64,000 nucleotides of DNA from Aphis gossypii (GCF_020184175.1 NC_065530.1:44307260-44371259); one strand, 5' to 3'. Counted from the stretch's first letter, positions 25,701 to 40,900 are shown. Program-made: numbers and translations. The notes: generated from the letters alone by a model not told the origin.

Positions 25701-28700
25701 AAAAGTTTTGTTTAGGAACTCTTCTCATTAGATGGTTCATCTGCATACAGAGTATTAAAGTTTAAAAATAATTATGTTAACCGGTCATGTAGGACTTCAT
25801 ATATGACTGACTGTAGAAATCGTATCACGTTTTAATAATATAAATTATATTATAAAGATACCTATGTTAGATATTAACCATTTTATTAAACAGTCATCCT
25901 ATACTTTTGCAATAATTAATACATCATTTATATTTATATATGCATAGATATTCTCCAATACCTATCGTAGTATCGTAAATAGTAGGTATAACATATTACT
26001 TGTCTCATGGCTGTCAAAAATCCTTGTGGGTTAAAAAAACCAGTCATCCAGAACACATTTGGTCGACCACTGTTTATCCATTTTCTAAACTGATTATCTC
26101 GTTCCAGTAACTCAGTAAACCAAAATCCGAGAGTAGCTGATTCCCAAGACACCTATGCATTATATATATAGATAATAATAGATACAAACAAAAAATATTT
26201 TTCGTTAGATTATATTATAGAGCTCATGCTTACTAAACCTATTAATTATATACTGATTCTATTTTATTCTGAACTAGATTATACTTCGAAAAGTTGGAAA
26301 TTTAAGACATTTATAAGAAGGAAGATACTTTTATATTTTAAGATTCTGAGTGGAATGATGAATGTATTAATTTTACAGTGATGTGTATTTTTTTATAATT
26401 AGTAGGTATTTATTCTAAAAATTGAAAAAAATATTCATTAAAAATGCCTTATATTCACTGATAAATGTATTGGCATATTTCCTAGTTCATGATAAAATAA
26501 TAAACATGTATTTAAAATGTGGTTATAGAATTAGTATATTCAAGTAGATATCATATTAATAATATTATTATTATAATTTTTCTTCAGATTACTTTTTGCC
26601 ATTTCTGTGGTATTCTGGCGTCATACATGGCATCCAAACTTTCTCTTAGTCCCTGGCTCATAACAATTGTACCATCGATAGCCAATTTCAAATCGCACAG
26701 TGTCTTTTGTACAATTCCGATTACTTTTTTTATTCGGTCGATTTCTTGTCGTAAGAATATGTTCATGGGTAATAGGGCACCCATCCTTTGCAGAGATTCT
26801 TTTACCTGCAGACGAAAAACGATGATCACAATTATTTTAGTAATATTTTTGTTGTCAAATATAATCCTAATAATGTATTATATTATTCACCTCAAAATCT
26901 TTATACTGTTTTGGTAATTTTTTTAACATGTCATCGGCTAAATGATAGACTATACTTTCTCTAGTCTCTCCTCCTTGACTTCCACCCTGTTTTGGCTGTA
27001 CGCTTAAAATCGTATCTAGTATTCCTTTCGCAGTATTTATTTGATGTCTGAAACGATTATAGTATAAGAATAAAATACTTAATTATTTTTTCATTACATA
27101 ACTAAGCAGTTATTTACGTGATGTCAGCATTTGAATGAAGTCCGAACACTTCTGGAGAATCCGTTACCGGTAAACTGTTTATGTAATCAATACATCCCTA
27201 AATAATAATAATAATAATAATAGTAATAAAAGAAAATACCCTACAAATAAAAAAAAAAAGAAATCGATTTTTTACGAACTTGTATATTACGATTCACAGG
27301 AACTTTGTAGCTTTTGTAAAATTCGAAACCTGGTCTCAACAACACATCGCAAAACCACACCTAAGAATAAATTACCTATTAGAATTTGTATCACAATGAA
27401 TGTGAATTAAAATTTACTTGAGTGAACGTTATTAAAAGTCTTTTATCGAAATCGTCAGTAACTCGGCCACCGTATTGTACTTCACCCAACATGTAACAAA
27501 TAGTTGGCCAAGATACACCCTGCAAACAAGTTTTAATAATAATTATTATACTCTATTATAATATTATACAATATATTATGTAATTGAAACTATCATAGCT
27601 GTATTAATTGAATTACTTTTTTAGGATCCATATCGTCTAAATGATTTTGAACGAATTGAACGCTCGCAGCGAAATCGGCTTGATTGAACTCATATGGTAT
27701 ATTCCATCCTAACGGTCCGAATTTTCGTCTCTCTTGTACGATTGTATGAATAAATGCTACGGCATATAGTAAAATAGGCCATTGCGGTTGAGCCGAATAA
27801 TCAAGCATGTCCTATCATACAAAAATATTGGAACATTTTAAGTGCTACAGTTCAAAAATGACGTTTAAAGAATAATACCACAATTTTAAATTTTGATTAG
27901 CCTACCTGACTAATGTTCTGATACGTTCTTTTCATACTTGCGCGAATACCTTGTGGAGGCTCATTTGTGAACTTAATTGCCATCTGAAAGTAAAATATAT
28001 TATTATACAAATTATTATGTATATTAGTTTTATTGTTAGTACTTAAATTCAAGGTTATACCTACATTACCTACTAACGGGATAGAATTTTGTTAAGTGAC
28101 ATGTATGACAGTCATGGAATATTTCAATACTTTACCCAACGCTATTCTAGTATTCTATCATTATCATAGACTTTTTAGATTAGATACTATTTTGTAGGTT
28201 AAACTATAAAATATCACGACACTTTTGGTCCACCAGCATTCATATATAATTATATATATTATATGTATTATAATTATTCATGTTTATGGAAATTATTAAT
28301 GAACAAGAAATAATGAGTCAATTATAAGAAAAAAAATATTTGGATGTAGCTGCAAAAATAGACAACATTATGAAACAATGTATCTACTTACAATAATAAC
28401 GTACAAAAATATCTTTGCTAAAACAGTTTTTATGAAAAATATTAAATGATTATTATTACACCTACTTTAGATGGAAAATAAAATAATTATAGATAAGTAG
28501 GAGGTACCTACCTATTCAATTTTAAATACGCGTTATAGTTTTCATGACTTTTTTTTCTTGGATAGAGATTAATGTCAAATTTTTCCATACGTATACATCA
28601 TTAAGTACGTTTCAAATTAATTTTTATTTTTCAATTTTATTTTTACAATGTCTGTTTATAACATTTAAAAACAGTTGTTCAAGGTACCTGGAGTAGTGCA

Positions 28701-31700
28701 ATCGGAAACTGAGGATGTACTTCGGTGGTTATCCACATTCTAAACGTACTGTGTATTTCTTCCGAATCTGACAAAGCGTCCATAGCTTCAGTACAAAATG
28801 GCAAAGATAAATGCATGTTTTGTAAAAGCACCCAACCACCGTTTGCTATGCAATCAGATATCATATTTCTAGCATGTATTTCTTGACCTTGACCCATTGA
28901 AACAGATCGTATTTCTAAAATGAAAGTAGATTTATTAAATTATCATACCTAATATGTATGAAATAGTTAATTATTGTTATATAAATTGCATGTACATACG
29001 AATATCTTTAGATTTAGCCAGAGCGGTGATTTGTGGTGATGGATCAGAACCTATGGATAAGATACAAACGAGTGGTGTCTGTGGCTCCGATTCTTCCCAA
29101 GTTTTTTCCAAGTCTAAGATGCATGCTTCTCCATACTCTGGCCCAAGAGAATCTATAAAACACACCGGCAACACAGTTTTTTCCATGTACGGTTATCATA
29201 TTTTTAATACCTAAAGATATGTAAATTTAAACTGTAATATACTAAATGGAAATAATAATATGTATTGCATTTATATTATATTATTATGCTTTGTTTGTAT
29301 AATATTAATAAGTTAACAAATTCAAAGGAACGTATTGCTTTTAAAATTAAGGTATACAAATTCCAAATACAATAAACACAATAAATTCACTATATTGTAT
29401 AGGTACCCATAATATATTTTCGAGACTGCGATAACGTTCTATCTGGACTCCATGACCTGACCAGCAAAAGTTTTCGAAACACATCAAGAGATTTATTATA
29501 CCCACAAGGTATATCTTCTTCCTCCGGTTTCTCTTTTTCATACCAAATGCGCCATTCCTTCTCATTTTGTTTTATCTAAATCATTCAATAATATAGAATT
29601 AAGAAATATATTCCTTGTTTATATTGAAATAAAACATAAGGGTGATTGTTTATACCTAATAGCTAATCAAATTCATACTTACTTTATTTAAAAGATTTGA
29701 AAATACTGATAACTTGTTAAGTTCAACTAAATTTAACCAAGTTATGTCCAATACCCATCGGAAAGGCTTTGGAGCAACTGCATTCAAATCTAATGATGCG
29801 CCACCTTTATACGTAATTAAATTATTATTTTTTATTTATATTATATTATATTCAAGCGAATGTATGTTTAATTGTTCATTATGCATGCCTACGTTATTTA
29901 TCAGATTGCTATGAAACTTTGGGAAGTTTTGAATACACTACCTCGAAGGTTTTGCCATATTACATCCTATCCTACGTATATACTTATATACATTAATGCA
30001 TTTATAAAAATAGTATTCCACTAACATAAAACCCATCAGATAATTGATTTAAAAATAATACATTTACAAAATTCGAGGAAAACTGCTTGATTTTTTTTGA
30101 TATTATTTTTATACGAGCTTGCGGCCATATGCGGATATTTGCTGAAATTTTGGTAAAACAATGTTGGTTGGGTCAGCTAGAACCCTTTGAGAACTTTTCT
30201 GTTACGAACCTTGGGAGCCAAGTAAAAAGAAAAAAAATTAGAAAGAACACAAAGCGAAAACAAATAACGTGGGTGGGACATGCGACACCGTGGGTCAGGC
30301 GTTGACAATGTTCAAAATGTTAATTAATGATAAAATATTATAATACAATTTTTTTTTAGCAGTTAATAATGTAAGTTAACGGTATGGATTATAATTTATA
30401 ACCTTTTATAAATGTCATAAACTCTTCGTGTGTATTTGATTCTTATGACAATCAATTTTCATGGCCAGCATCAAGGTAAATAATGGCTTATGACGTTCAT
30501 ATAGACTTCTCATCGTGAACATCCATACTTCATAAGTTAAATATTGTAAAATGTTTATAATACGTTCTTCAGTTATCGAACTTTTTATTGATTTGTTTAT
30601 AGAGTTATCAAATATCATTAAAAATTGTTTTAATGAATTTTGATACATAACGTTTACGTTGCTCATTTCAACTATCAAAAAGTATAGTATTGATCCACGA
30701 GCAGCCACTGCTCGAAATTCTTCTCTGGCCTTCATAATTTTTATTTCGGTTTGTTCTGAAACTTGAAGTTTGGCATTTACAGCTTCGGCGGTGGCTTTGG
30801 TTTCTTGGAGTACACTAATCAAATCTTCATCATCTACCAATGAACCCTTTTTTACAAAAATAATAAATTTAATATTATTATAAGTTTATCTTTTAATTTC
30901 ATAGTTAATTACTTGAATTGAAGATAACTTATGCAGTAGATTACTTTCAAATTCTTTCATTGAACGTTGATTTTGTATAACTGACTCAAATAACGCCACA
31001 CGTTCAGCTTCTAAGTCTGATTTTTCCATTAATATTACTCGACCTAAATACATTTATATAAATGATATAAAAAGGGGTGTTATTATTAACTTTTTTTTTT
31101 TACCTAAAAGCTGGTCTTCAAGACCTTGCATTGTAACTGTGAAATCTATAATTGAAGTTTTAGCACTAATTTCAGGTGAATATGCTGGATTAGGCAATTT
31201 GGTCGTTATATATAAGACAAACCCAGGCATAACATCTGTTTCTTTATCGCCGACAACTACCTAATATAATAATAAAAGGTATTGTAAATTTATACGTAAA
31301 ATATGTATAATATTTATAAATATCTATAAATTCATTTTACTCACCTTTTCGATTGAACCAGATTTAATGAAATTCTTTTCTAATACATTATCAATTACTG
31401 GATCAAGTTCTTCGCTGACATCTTCTATTAATAATGGTCTTCCGAGAGATAAGCAATCCTCTAAATGTGTTCTAAAGTATTTATGATTCAATGAAGTGAT
31501 TTGAAGTTCATTTGAAGATTCTTTATTTTTAATCCACATTTTCCCTTGGTTTTGAGGATCAATCAGAAGTGGGTATGAACTAGATTTAGTTACAATAAGT
31601 GCATTTTGTACCGATAACTCATCATTAGGAAGACCTTGTAATGTCCACTCAGATACCTTAAACATTTATAATTTTTTTTTAAATACAGTAAACAGTAATA

Positions 31701-31902
31701 CAATATTATTTTACACTTAAATAATATTCGTACCATAGAATTGTCAATAAGCATATTTATTATATTAAGTTTCATAGTGAATGGTACTTTTTGTGTTGTT
31801 AAAATTTTCATCCAATTTTGAACTAAATTAGATCTAAATTCTTGATTATATGGCCCACAGTATGATAAAAATCCTGTTGCTAATAAAACGTCACCAACAA
31901 GT
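22766..31902 (-). CDS. Dnah5: Dynein heavy chain exons 47-64: AAA5, AAA6 and C-terminal domain
   Basis: Exons: 31734-31902, 31345-31656, 31104-31260, 30913-31043, 30403-30846, 29683-29804, 29407-29575, 29000-29152, 28688-28914, 27906-27983, 27617-27811, 27418-27519, 27280-27360, 27118-27197, 26891-27047, 26593-26805, 26000-26152 and 22766-23152. Landmarks: SYPLLIDPQNQG (AAA5), ARGSILYFLIVEMS (exon 51), PKPFRWVLDITWLNLVEL (exon 52), ERRKFGPLGWNIPYEFNQAD (exon 57), ARIPQKW (exon 62), RPNVFWMTGFFNPQGFLTAM (exon 63) and PVIYVFAINTTAGKDPKLY (exon 64). Exon 51 needs one extra base near 30,440 to read from the KIDCHK phrase into the conserved HEEFMTFIKGG phrase. The last intron (23153-25999, 2.85 kb) is the largest and holds a hAT MITE. 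The stop codon is at 22766-22768. Confidence 0.92.
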
Positions 31903-34900
31903 CTAGATACATAAAAAAAAAATGATTCATAAATCATACGATATACCTAACTAATATGTTTGAAAGCAGTACCTTCCAAGCTGTTTCTTGAATTCTTTAC
32001 TCTGTTGAGTCCATCTTATTTTTTCACCACCTAAACCATTAATTAAAGCAGTTGCTGATGTCATTTTTCTCAGACAAACATTTGCTGCATCAGTAAGTCT
32101 TTGTTTTTCTTGCACAGCAGCATCATATTGACTTTTAACTTCATTTAACGCTACTTCTCTTTCATAAAGTTGAAGTTCAGCTCTTGATAAATCGTCCATT
32201 GCAATAGTTAGTCTAGCTTCTTGTAAAGTTAAATTTGCCTAATTACACATTATACAGTTTTTAATGTGTTTAATTTATCCACCTATAAAACGTATAATAC
32301 ACACTTTAAGAGGCAAAACTTCTTTATTTATACTATGAAAGAATGCCATAGCTTTAGTCCATGATAACAATCCAGCAACATCACCACAGACTCTTTTTGC
32401 GGTATCCATATTGTAATCTTCCATGTTAAAATATAGCTGCAATAATTCTACCATTTCATTCGTGATTGTATCTTTTGGATAGTTTTGTAGCTGGAGCAAA
32501 AATGTTGTACTCGCCATCATCTATAAAATTTTATACTAACAATGCCCATCGATAACGAGTGGAAATAATCTTAATTAAAAACTGAACAACTTGACGAAGA
32601 TAAATTAGTAACTACAACATTAAGTAATGATCTATTGATTGACAACGGCTTAGATATTCAAAATGAAAGTGTTGTATAAAACGTTAATTAATTGAGTAAT
32701 CCTATGAAGTGGCTATTCCTAACTTGTTAATATGAAATGTCATACTGTCGATGGGATAATACCGAATAATTGGTTCCCCAAAAATTTACAGAATAAATCT
32801 TACTCATAAGGCAATGTTAATATATTTCAAAACTAACAATGAAAAGAACTGTTTAATGTTTTAAATAATTTAAATTAGATAGCAATTGTAAACATTGTGA
32901 CATTGTAAGAGAACATATTTTGTTGTTATAAATTATACAAAATACTTACTTTTATAAAAAAATCAACAAATATATTTTCCACAACTAGTTAATGGATTGA
33001 ATATAAAACTTAACTAAAAAATCTTTGTTTGGTTACTCAAAATCAGTGAATATAATATAATCAAGAGAGCCGTGATTGGAAAAAAATTCAATACAACTTA
33101 TAAATATTACCTTGTACCTCATCCTACATAATATGATATTTAGAGGTACGCCTGTTAAATTAATATTTCAACTTAATAATGGACTTTTTCTAGGCCTATT
33201 TCATCTTCTTGGGGAGTAAGATGACATTATTGCAGATCATTTATGTCTTGTATAAAAAAAAATCGAATGAAAGCATTTGCAGTAAATAAAAAAATAAAAA
33301 ATAAAATAAGTCAGGTTGTTATACTAACTGTATAAAAACCACGAGGTATAATCGTAAGAGAGTTTCACGGGCAACGCCAATCTTAATGGCTATAATATAA
33401 CTTAACTAACCCACTGACTGATTAACGTAAAGACTGAACATTGATAGATCGAGGGTTGCAATTTACACAGTATATTCGTACCACAAATTTAGTGTGCAAT
33501 AAGAAAGCATTTTAAAGTGGGGCTTGCGCAAGTTTTTTGATATGCAAAGTGATTAATGAAAATGTCTAAGTTTTGAACACCGTTAAACTGAATATTAAAT
33601 AACAAATTAAAGAATGTTAGAATCATATTATAGAATCAGCATTTTTAACGGGCAACGAAGTTCACGGGGTCAGCTATTATCGATAAAACGTGGTGTTTTG
33701 ATGAAAAAAAACTAGACTTTCATATTCATCATTAGGAACTTTTTACCAATACGAAATTATACAGTTATTTTTTTTCCAAAATATTTACTTTTAACGATTC
33801 AGGCCAAGATGGTTTTGGGCATCTGACTGTTGTATCACTTATGACTGGATGGAGTTTTCGTTTAAATAATATTAAAACACAATCCATAATACGCATGATG
33901 AGATGTGGAGGTCTTCCAAGTTTACGAACAGTAGCTATATGTGCAGGCTTTATAGTGTTCAACGCTGATTCTGCTTCTTCAAGTGCTGGTCTAGCCGCTT
34001 CTAGTTTTTCTTCTGCAATAGCTTTTTCTTTTGCAATTGACTCTACTAAAGCTTCAGCTTTAACTTTTACTTTCATTACTTGATTTTTCACAATTTCCGC
34101 TTGTCTTGCACGATCAGTAACTTCAACTAACACCTGTAAATAATTTTTTTAAAATATTGTTTTTTAGTATATATTTATTTACTCACAGTTTCTGCTTTTT
34201 GAGAAGCATTTGCTAATTCTTGTTCCATATCATCTAAGTCTTTCTTCAATAATTCTACGGAAATAGAAGCTTCTTCTAGTTTTGCCAAGCCTGTGTCCAT
34301 GCGGTGAGCTCCTTCTCCTAATTCTTTTTGTTTTTGATGATATATACTTTTGTATCCTCCAATAAAGTTTAAATATGATTTTGGTGTGACATGTGTAGCT
34401 CTTCGAAACCGTTGATAATAATCACTTGAAGTATGATCAACTATATCTTGGATTGTGCCCATTGCACCTACTAATTCTTGTTTAACTTCAACTGTGCACT
34501 CAATATCAAAATCTACCAAAAAATGTTCCGCTACTTGGACTAGAGCATCTTTGGGCCATGGTTGAAACCAATCTATGGTACATCCAGATACTAATGCCGG
34601 GAATCTAAGAGCTCGATTTCGAAACTTTTCTCCTACCTAAAACATATAATATGTATTATTAAAATATATAATATTATTATTAATAAAAATTATGCAAAAA
34701 AATTACAGGTGAAAAACAAAACACAACATGAAGATTTTGACAAGTTCTTGTTAAAAAATAATCCATTATAATTTCATGGTTTAAAGTTCTTTTTGAGTTT
34801 TCTCGTTTCATAATAGGAGTTAATTCCGATATAATTTCAGATTGTTCGTCTTTTGTAAATAGATTGGTAATTCCGCCTAATAATAAACATATAATAATAT

Positions 34901-37900
34901 GTATATTTCAATGAGAAATTAAATTATGTTAATTTATATTTTTACCAGAAGATAAAATGTTATTTAAATATTCTAAGAAACCTTCTTCCTTGATATCCAA
35001 ATCAGTAAAAATAAATGTTGTACCTTTTGCTTGAACACCACATGTTCTGTACAACAATTTGAGATCTTCCAAAAAATTTGTTATATTGTAGGATCTATAA
35101 ACCAAAATTCATTAAAAGTTCCTTTAAAATTCAAATAACACATTTAATGATAGAGTCAAACCTAGTTAAAGCTATTTGAAACGTTTTATATCCAGCTATA
35201 AAAGAAGCCAGTCTTGTTAAAGATTGTTTACCAGAACCACCAACGCCTACTAACATTACATTTCCTCGTGGATGTCTTATAACTCTTGATATCTGTGAAA
35301 ACAACTTTGTTTTATTAATTTGAATTTCAAGATAGTTAATTATAACTGACTTTAACTAAATGAAGGATAGCGTCAGGAAAAAATACTAGATCCATCCCAA
35401 TACCTCGAACCATTTCATTAAATTGAGATAAAAACATTTCTAACCGCTCTCTCAATTGAGCTTCTTCCATAACAGGCTCGTATACCTTGGGAAGTTCCAT
35501 GTCAGCTTCTTCGCCTTCTTCTCCTGTTGGCTCTGGAGCATCTCTTAAATATTGTTTTCAAATTATGTTTGTACTCATATTGTGTAAAAATAAAGACTAC
35601 CTCATGAAATCTACAAATGGAGGATCTGTATCCAGCATAGTTATATATTGAGTGCCCAATCTAGATTCTACAACTTTGTTCAGCTCTTGATCAAACCAAC
35701 TTTTGTCAGATAATGATGTAAATCTATTATAATATATCTACGTAGTATTATTGAAAAGAGGTAAATTTTATAATTTTTAAACAAACAAACCTATCAGAGA
35801 ATACTCTAGTAGTCTCATGCCTCCATAACATTATTAATATTTTTGCAGAATCTATAACAGTGCTTAACGTTCCAACCATTCCTTGCCAAATCCTAGACAA
35901 ATCTCTTAAGCTAAAGACATAGTGAAATTTTGCTGGTGTTGGCAATAAAGTCATCTATAATTTTGAGACCGAATTATTATTCATTAGAAAATTTTAAAAA
36001 TTGATTCGAAATGCTTGATCAAAAATAAAATTATCAAAATATTAAAATTCACAAAATTTAGAATTATGTGTTATAATTTAAGGCAGCTTGTGTATGATTT
36101 TTATATAGAGTAAATTATTAATTTAAAAAAATTACCCTTGTGCTATGCCAAAGTTCTCTTGTTATAGGTGTTAATTTTTTAACTAAGTTTCGTATTTCTA
36201 CTGAAAATCCTCGTTTTGCATTATAGTGCGTTTCACCAACTACTCGAAAGATTTTATCAATTGAAGCATCTGATGGCATAGTACAGTTGAATATACAAAA
36301 TTGGCGTTTTAATCTAGATGGTATGTCATTTCGTCCTCCACCTTATGTCATAAAATATAATATACAATTTAAAAATTGAATAAGAAATAACTGATAAACT
36401 ACGTTATTATCTTACCAGGATGTACCATAGCACCGACAAATAGAATATCATTTAGAGTATAGAATTCGCCCGGTTTTTCTAAACTATAAAATCCTTTCAT
36501 ATCCATTGTCTGTCTAACAATTTCGTTTGTAATTTGATCACCCCATTCATTAACTTCTGGCAAATTTATGTCATCTATGAACACTGTCATTTTTAGACCT
36601 CCAGGAGGCCCAAATGTATTTCCTAATCTTTTTTCTACATAACTTTCAATAGTTTTCTGAAATAATAAAATAATGTTTTTCCCAAATTAAGTTGTATAAT
36701 TTACTATTTGTAAATGTAAATTTAATTTACTTGGAACTGATAGGGGCTAGTTGCAGATGAAAAATTGAATGATCTATTTAAATAAAGTTCCGGTTTAGCA
36801 GATCTCATGTATGATTTCATCATAACAGTTTTGCCTGAACCTTGTTCTCCGATTAATAAAACTGGATGCTCTTGTGTAGCTATGATATTTATCAAATATG
36901 TGATACGAACACTTTCTAAAATAGGAACCAATACTTGACTATAATCAGAACTTGATGATTCTGCTGGAGCAGCAGAAGACATAGCAATATTCCAGTGTTC
37001 CCACTCTCCTAATTTAACACGTATACAACTGATTAAAATTTAATTTTACAATATGGGGTGATATTATTCAATATTACTATACCTTCTTCGATTACGAAAA
37101 AATCGAATATTGTAGCATCAGGTTGATCGTCTAGCTTAGGAAGATCAAGGCTATGATTAAAATTTTCATTTAAATAATTATTAAATTTATGCCTATCTGA
37201 TGTTTCCAATAAAGCTCCCAGTCCCCACACCAATGAAAAAGTATACAGACGTTGTAAATGTATTTTACTTGGCCTTCAAAAAAAATAAATTAATAAATAA
37301 ATAAACAGAAATATTTCTTATTGCAATGTTCTATAGATAAAAGATATTATACAGTAAATTGTCTGGTTTGAGATAGTGGTTTTCCGTTCCTTCCGCACCA
37401 TCATATTCTTCCGAAGAATTAGTGCCATCATCTTCGATTTCTTCATCTTCTTCTTCATCTTCTCCTTTCCCTTCTTCATCCGGTTTCTTTGGTATTAAAC
37501 CTTGTAATAGCACTAACATCTAAATTTATATTTTATATTTTTATAAGTTATAATAATAATAAACTAGAATATTGCTTAAAAATACTTGTTGTATAGTATT
37601 GCACTGTAAGACTTTCATAGTCATGTTCAAATTTTGTGATGCCCATGTATATATATTTAAAAAAGTATTTTCAAACAATCGCCTAAATAGTTTTGATTCT
37701 CTTTTATTCCTTTTTTTTAGCCAGGCTGCCAGAACTGGATTCCAATCTAATCCAGACGAACTCATGTAAACCATACCATTACGTGATACGGTAGCTGGCG
37801 AAGCATTATCAATGTTATGGGGCTCAAATATGATTTTACAGCAAGGGGCCATTGGAAGCCTATCTCCATTAGCCAACGTCAATGTTTTATTATCATCCAG

Positions 37901-40900
37901 TACTGAATTTAAATTTTCAATCCATATACTGTCCACTGGTCCGTCAAGCACCAGCCACACATGTTCACCTTTTTTTAATTTCAGCGTTTTTCTCCATAGT
38001 GCAGAAAATATACCATCAGTCCAATCATTAGTGGCCACGTCTAGACGGCCGAACATTTGTGCTGCAGTGATTGCTTTGGGGTTCATTCTCATTTCTCTAG
38101 AATGTCAAATAGTTAAATAAATATTTAGACAATAGGTATTATTTATACATTTTTTACCTATGATTTTCTCCACAAATCGTTAAAGATTTCATTAAAATCT
38201 GAATACAACAGGTTTTCCCCGACCCAGTAGGGCCAAGGGTCATTATTCCATGTCTAACCCTTTGTGTTTCATATAACTGGAAATAACAATAAGTGGATAT
38301 TCAATTTATATGAATTTATATTTGTAAATAATAATGTAAATTATTTATAACAATTATATTATTATTACTTGTATCAACTTCAAAACCCAAGGTGAATGAT
38401 ATATTAAACCATCTGCCTCTACTTGGCTTTCAATTGCTTCTTCCAATTCGGGATATGCAGTTTTTTCTAATACTTGATTAGGAAATAAATCAGTAACTAA
38501 TGACAGGAAGAGTGGTTCGTCCTCGTCTATTAAAATCACAAGTTTAAAAACGTGAGCAATGACAAAATACATTTTTACATAGTTTACATAGTAATAAATT
38601 ACCTATTAGTTTTGATAAATTCATATCACGCAATACTCTCATAACAATCGTACTTTCTGAATCTTTGCTATTGACTCGTTTTGCAGCACCTAGAGTTCTT
38701 AAAACTGACAAAATATTTCTCAGCCCAAAATCGTAATGGACTTGTTTTGTTAATTGTTCTTCGCACAGTTTGTATAATGTATAAAATTTACGAGCAAGCG
38801 TAATGTTTTCTAAAAATCCACAGCTGGCTAATTTAACCCTGATAATGATTTGTCTGTCTGGAACCATCATAGCCACCGTGCGGAATTGAATTTTTAAATT
38901 TTCTGGCAATTCTTTACGGCCAGCATAACCGGGATTCTAAAAAAAAAAAAATGAATGTAAACCAATTAAAAACTATGTCTGTGATTAAACTAATATACCA
39001 TTGTAATAAATATGCCAAATTCAGGACAAAGGTCAATCAGATCTCCGTCAGTAAATATAAACTGTTTTTTCTTTTCTTTTTTTGCCGACAACACAACTGC
39101 TATTTGTTGTGCTGCAACCGATAATACAGGAAGTTCAATACGGTTGAATTCATCAAAACACCCCCATGTTCCGGATTGTGCTAAGCCTTTGTAAATTCTT
39201 CCCAAGCCTCGATAGTCCATCTGATCAGAGCAATTAAAAACTACCACATATTTGGCCAACGTTTTTGCCATATCTTTAACAGTTTCCGTTTTTCCAGTAC
39301 CAGCTGGTCCACAAGGTGAACTGCCCATACTCATCGCTAATGCTTGAGCAAGTGTAATATAACACCTAGGGGTTAGGTAAGAATTGTAAAAACAATTGAT
39401 TAGATAATGTGTATGTATTTAATAACGTTTAACACTTGCCTATCTGTAAGTGGGGTGATGACTAGACGTTCTGTACATCCTAAGTACTCATTTTGGTAAT
39501 TGAAATTGACATCAGTTATAGAAATCCAAGTCTTATCCAAGTCTTCTTTAAAATAGAATCGGCATTGTTTCAACCATTCAAAGTCATTAACAGAACGTAC
39601 ATTGAGACGACACTAGGTGATAAACAAGTTATTATTAATAAATTTATAAATCTTCAATAGTTCTAAATAATTAGGTTAAAACTCATTGCTATTTACTTAT
39701 ATCAATAATATCCCCATTACTATACAATAAATATATAAATTGATTTTGTTTTTATTTGTAGTAGGCAATTCTAAATTTAATAATCGTTTAAAGTTAAAAA
39801 TTACACTAAATATTTATATCAGCATATTAATCTAATCTAAATAGGGTATAATTTTCAAAATATTTTGGCGCTTTGAAATTTTTGACTTTTCAATTTATAC
39901 CGATAAATTGATTTTCTTACAAAAAGAATTTCAACATATTGAATTATAAATTATCAATAGTACTAATATCCTTAGAAGTAGATGCTGTATATTTATATGT
40001 GCTTTAGATCAACATATAATATATGTATATAGTATATCAATTATTATATGGATAAGTATAATAATACTACAAATCATTACCAAAATATCAAAAATATCTC
40101 TCTGATGAACGTGTATTGTAATTAATGTTTCAAACTTGATTCTTTCAATACGCGTCAAATCTCTAGTCGTTTGATCGATCAATGTATTGAGTAATTCTAA
40201 AAATCGATTATTAGTATCGTGCATCTGCTTTCTATCCGTTCTTGCATGTATTAATGCCACCTCAGAATCTCTGGTCCAAATCATTTGAATTCCTAATATT
40301 CCAATCTGTTGATAAAATTTACACGGCGTATTGAAAATGTAAAAAACCGAAAATATTAAAAGTTGTCGATTTAATTCAATTAAAATTTATAGCATTTAAT
40401 GTATATAATTTTTATTACCTGGGCGGGCATTTTTTCCAAAAAAGCTAATAAAATAAAATTATTATCATTTATCTGATGATTTGACGATCGAATAATTGAA
40501 TGAATCGTTTGTTGAGATGTCTGCAATAAGCTAGTTAACCAAGTCTCTACACTGCCTTCAGCTCTTACAGCTCTTTCAAGTGGTATAGTTTCTCCTTCTG
40601 TTGAAATAATGGCTGTCATTTTATTATATTCAATTTCATGAAATTTTACAGATTTAGTATTATCAAATATTGATAACAAATGATTTTGGATTGTATGGGA
40701 ATCTGAAGCTTGTCCTAAGATTTCCAATAAAGCGGGATCCGAAACAAAAAAGAATCTAGGGAACATTGTTCGTTTTCTCTCTAAATAACTGTAAGTCAAT
40801 AAAATATATTTTTAATATTTTCGTTATATTTAACTATTATACAATTTTGAACTCTTACCCGCTCAAAGATTTTTGACATAGCTCTAGTTGTTCTTGTAAA

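Noticed and set aside
26519..26917. 132-codon plus-strand open frame
   Set aside because: Antisense to dynein exon 62 and flanking introns; a shadow of the real coding strand.
37009..37082. Acceptor near 37027 for dynein exon 34
   Set aside because: It gives a stop in frame with exon 33, whereas the site at 37008 restores the GEWEHWN family phrase and correct phase.
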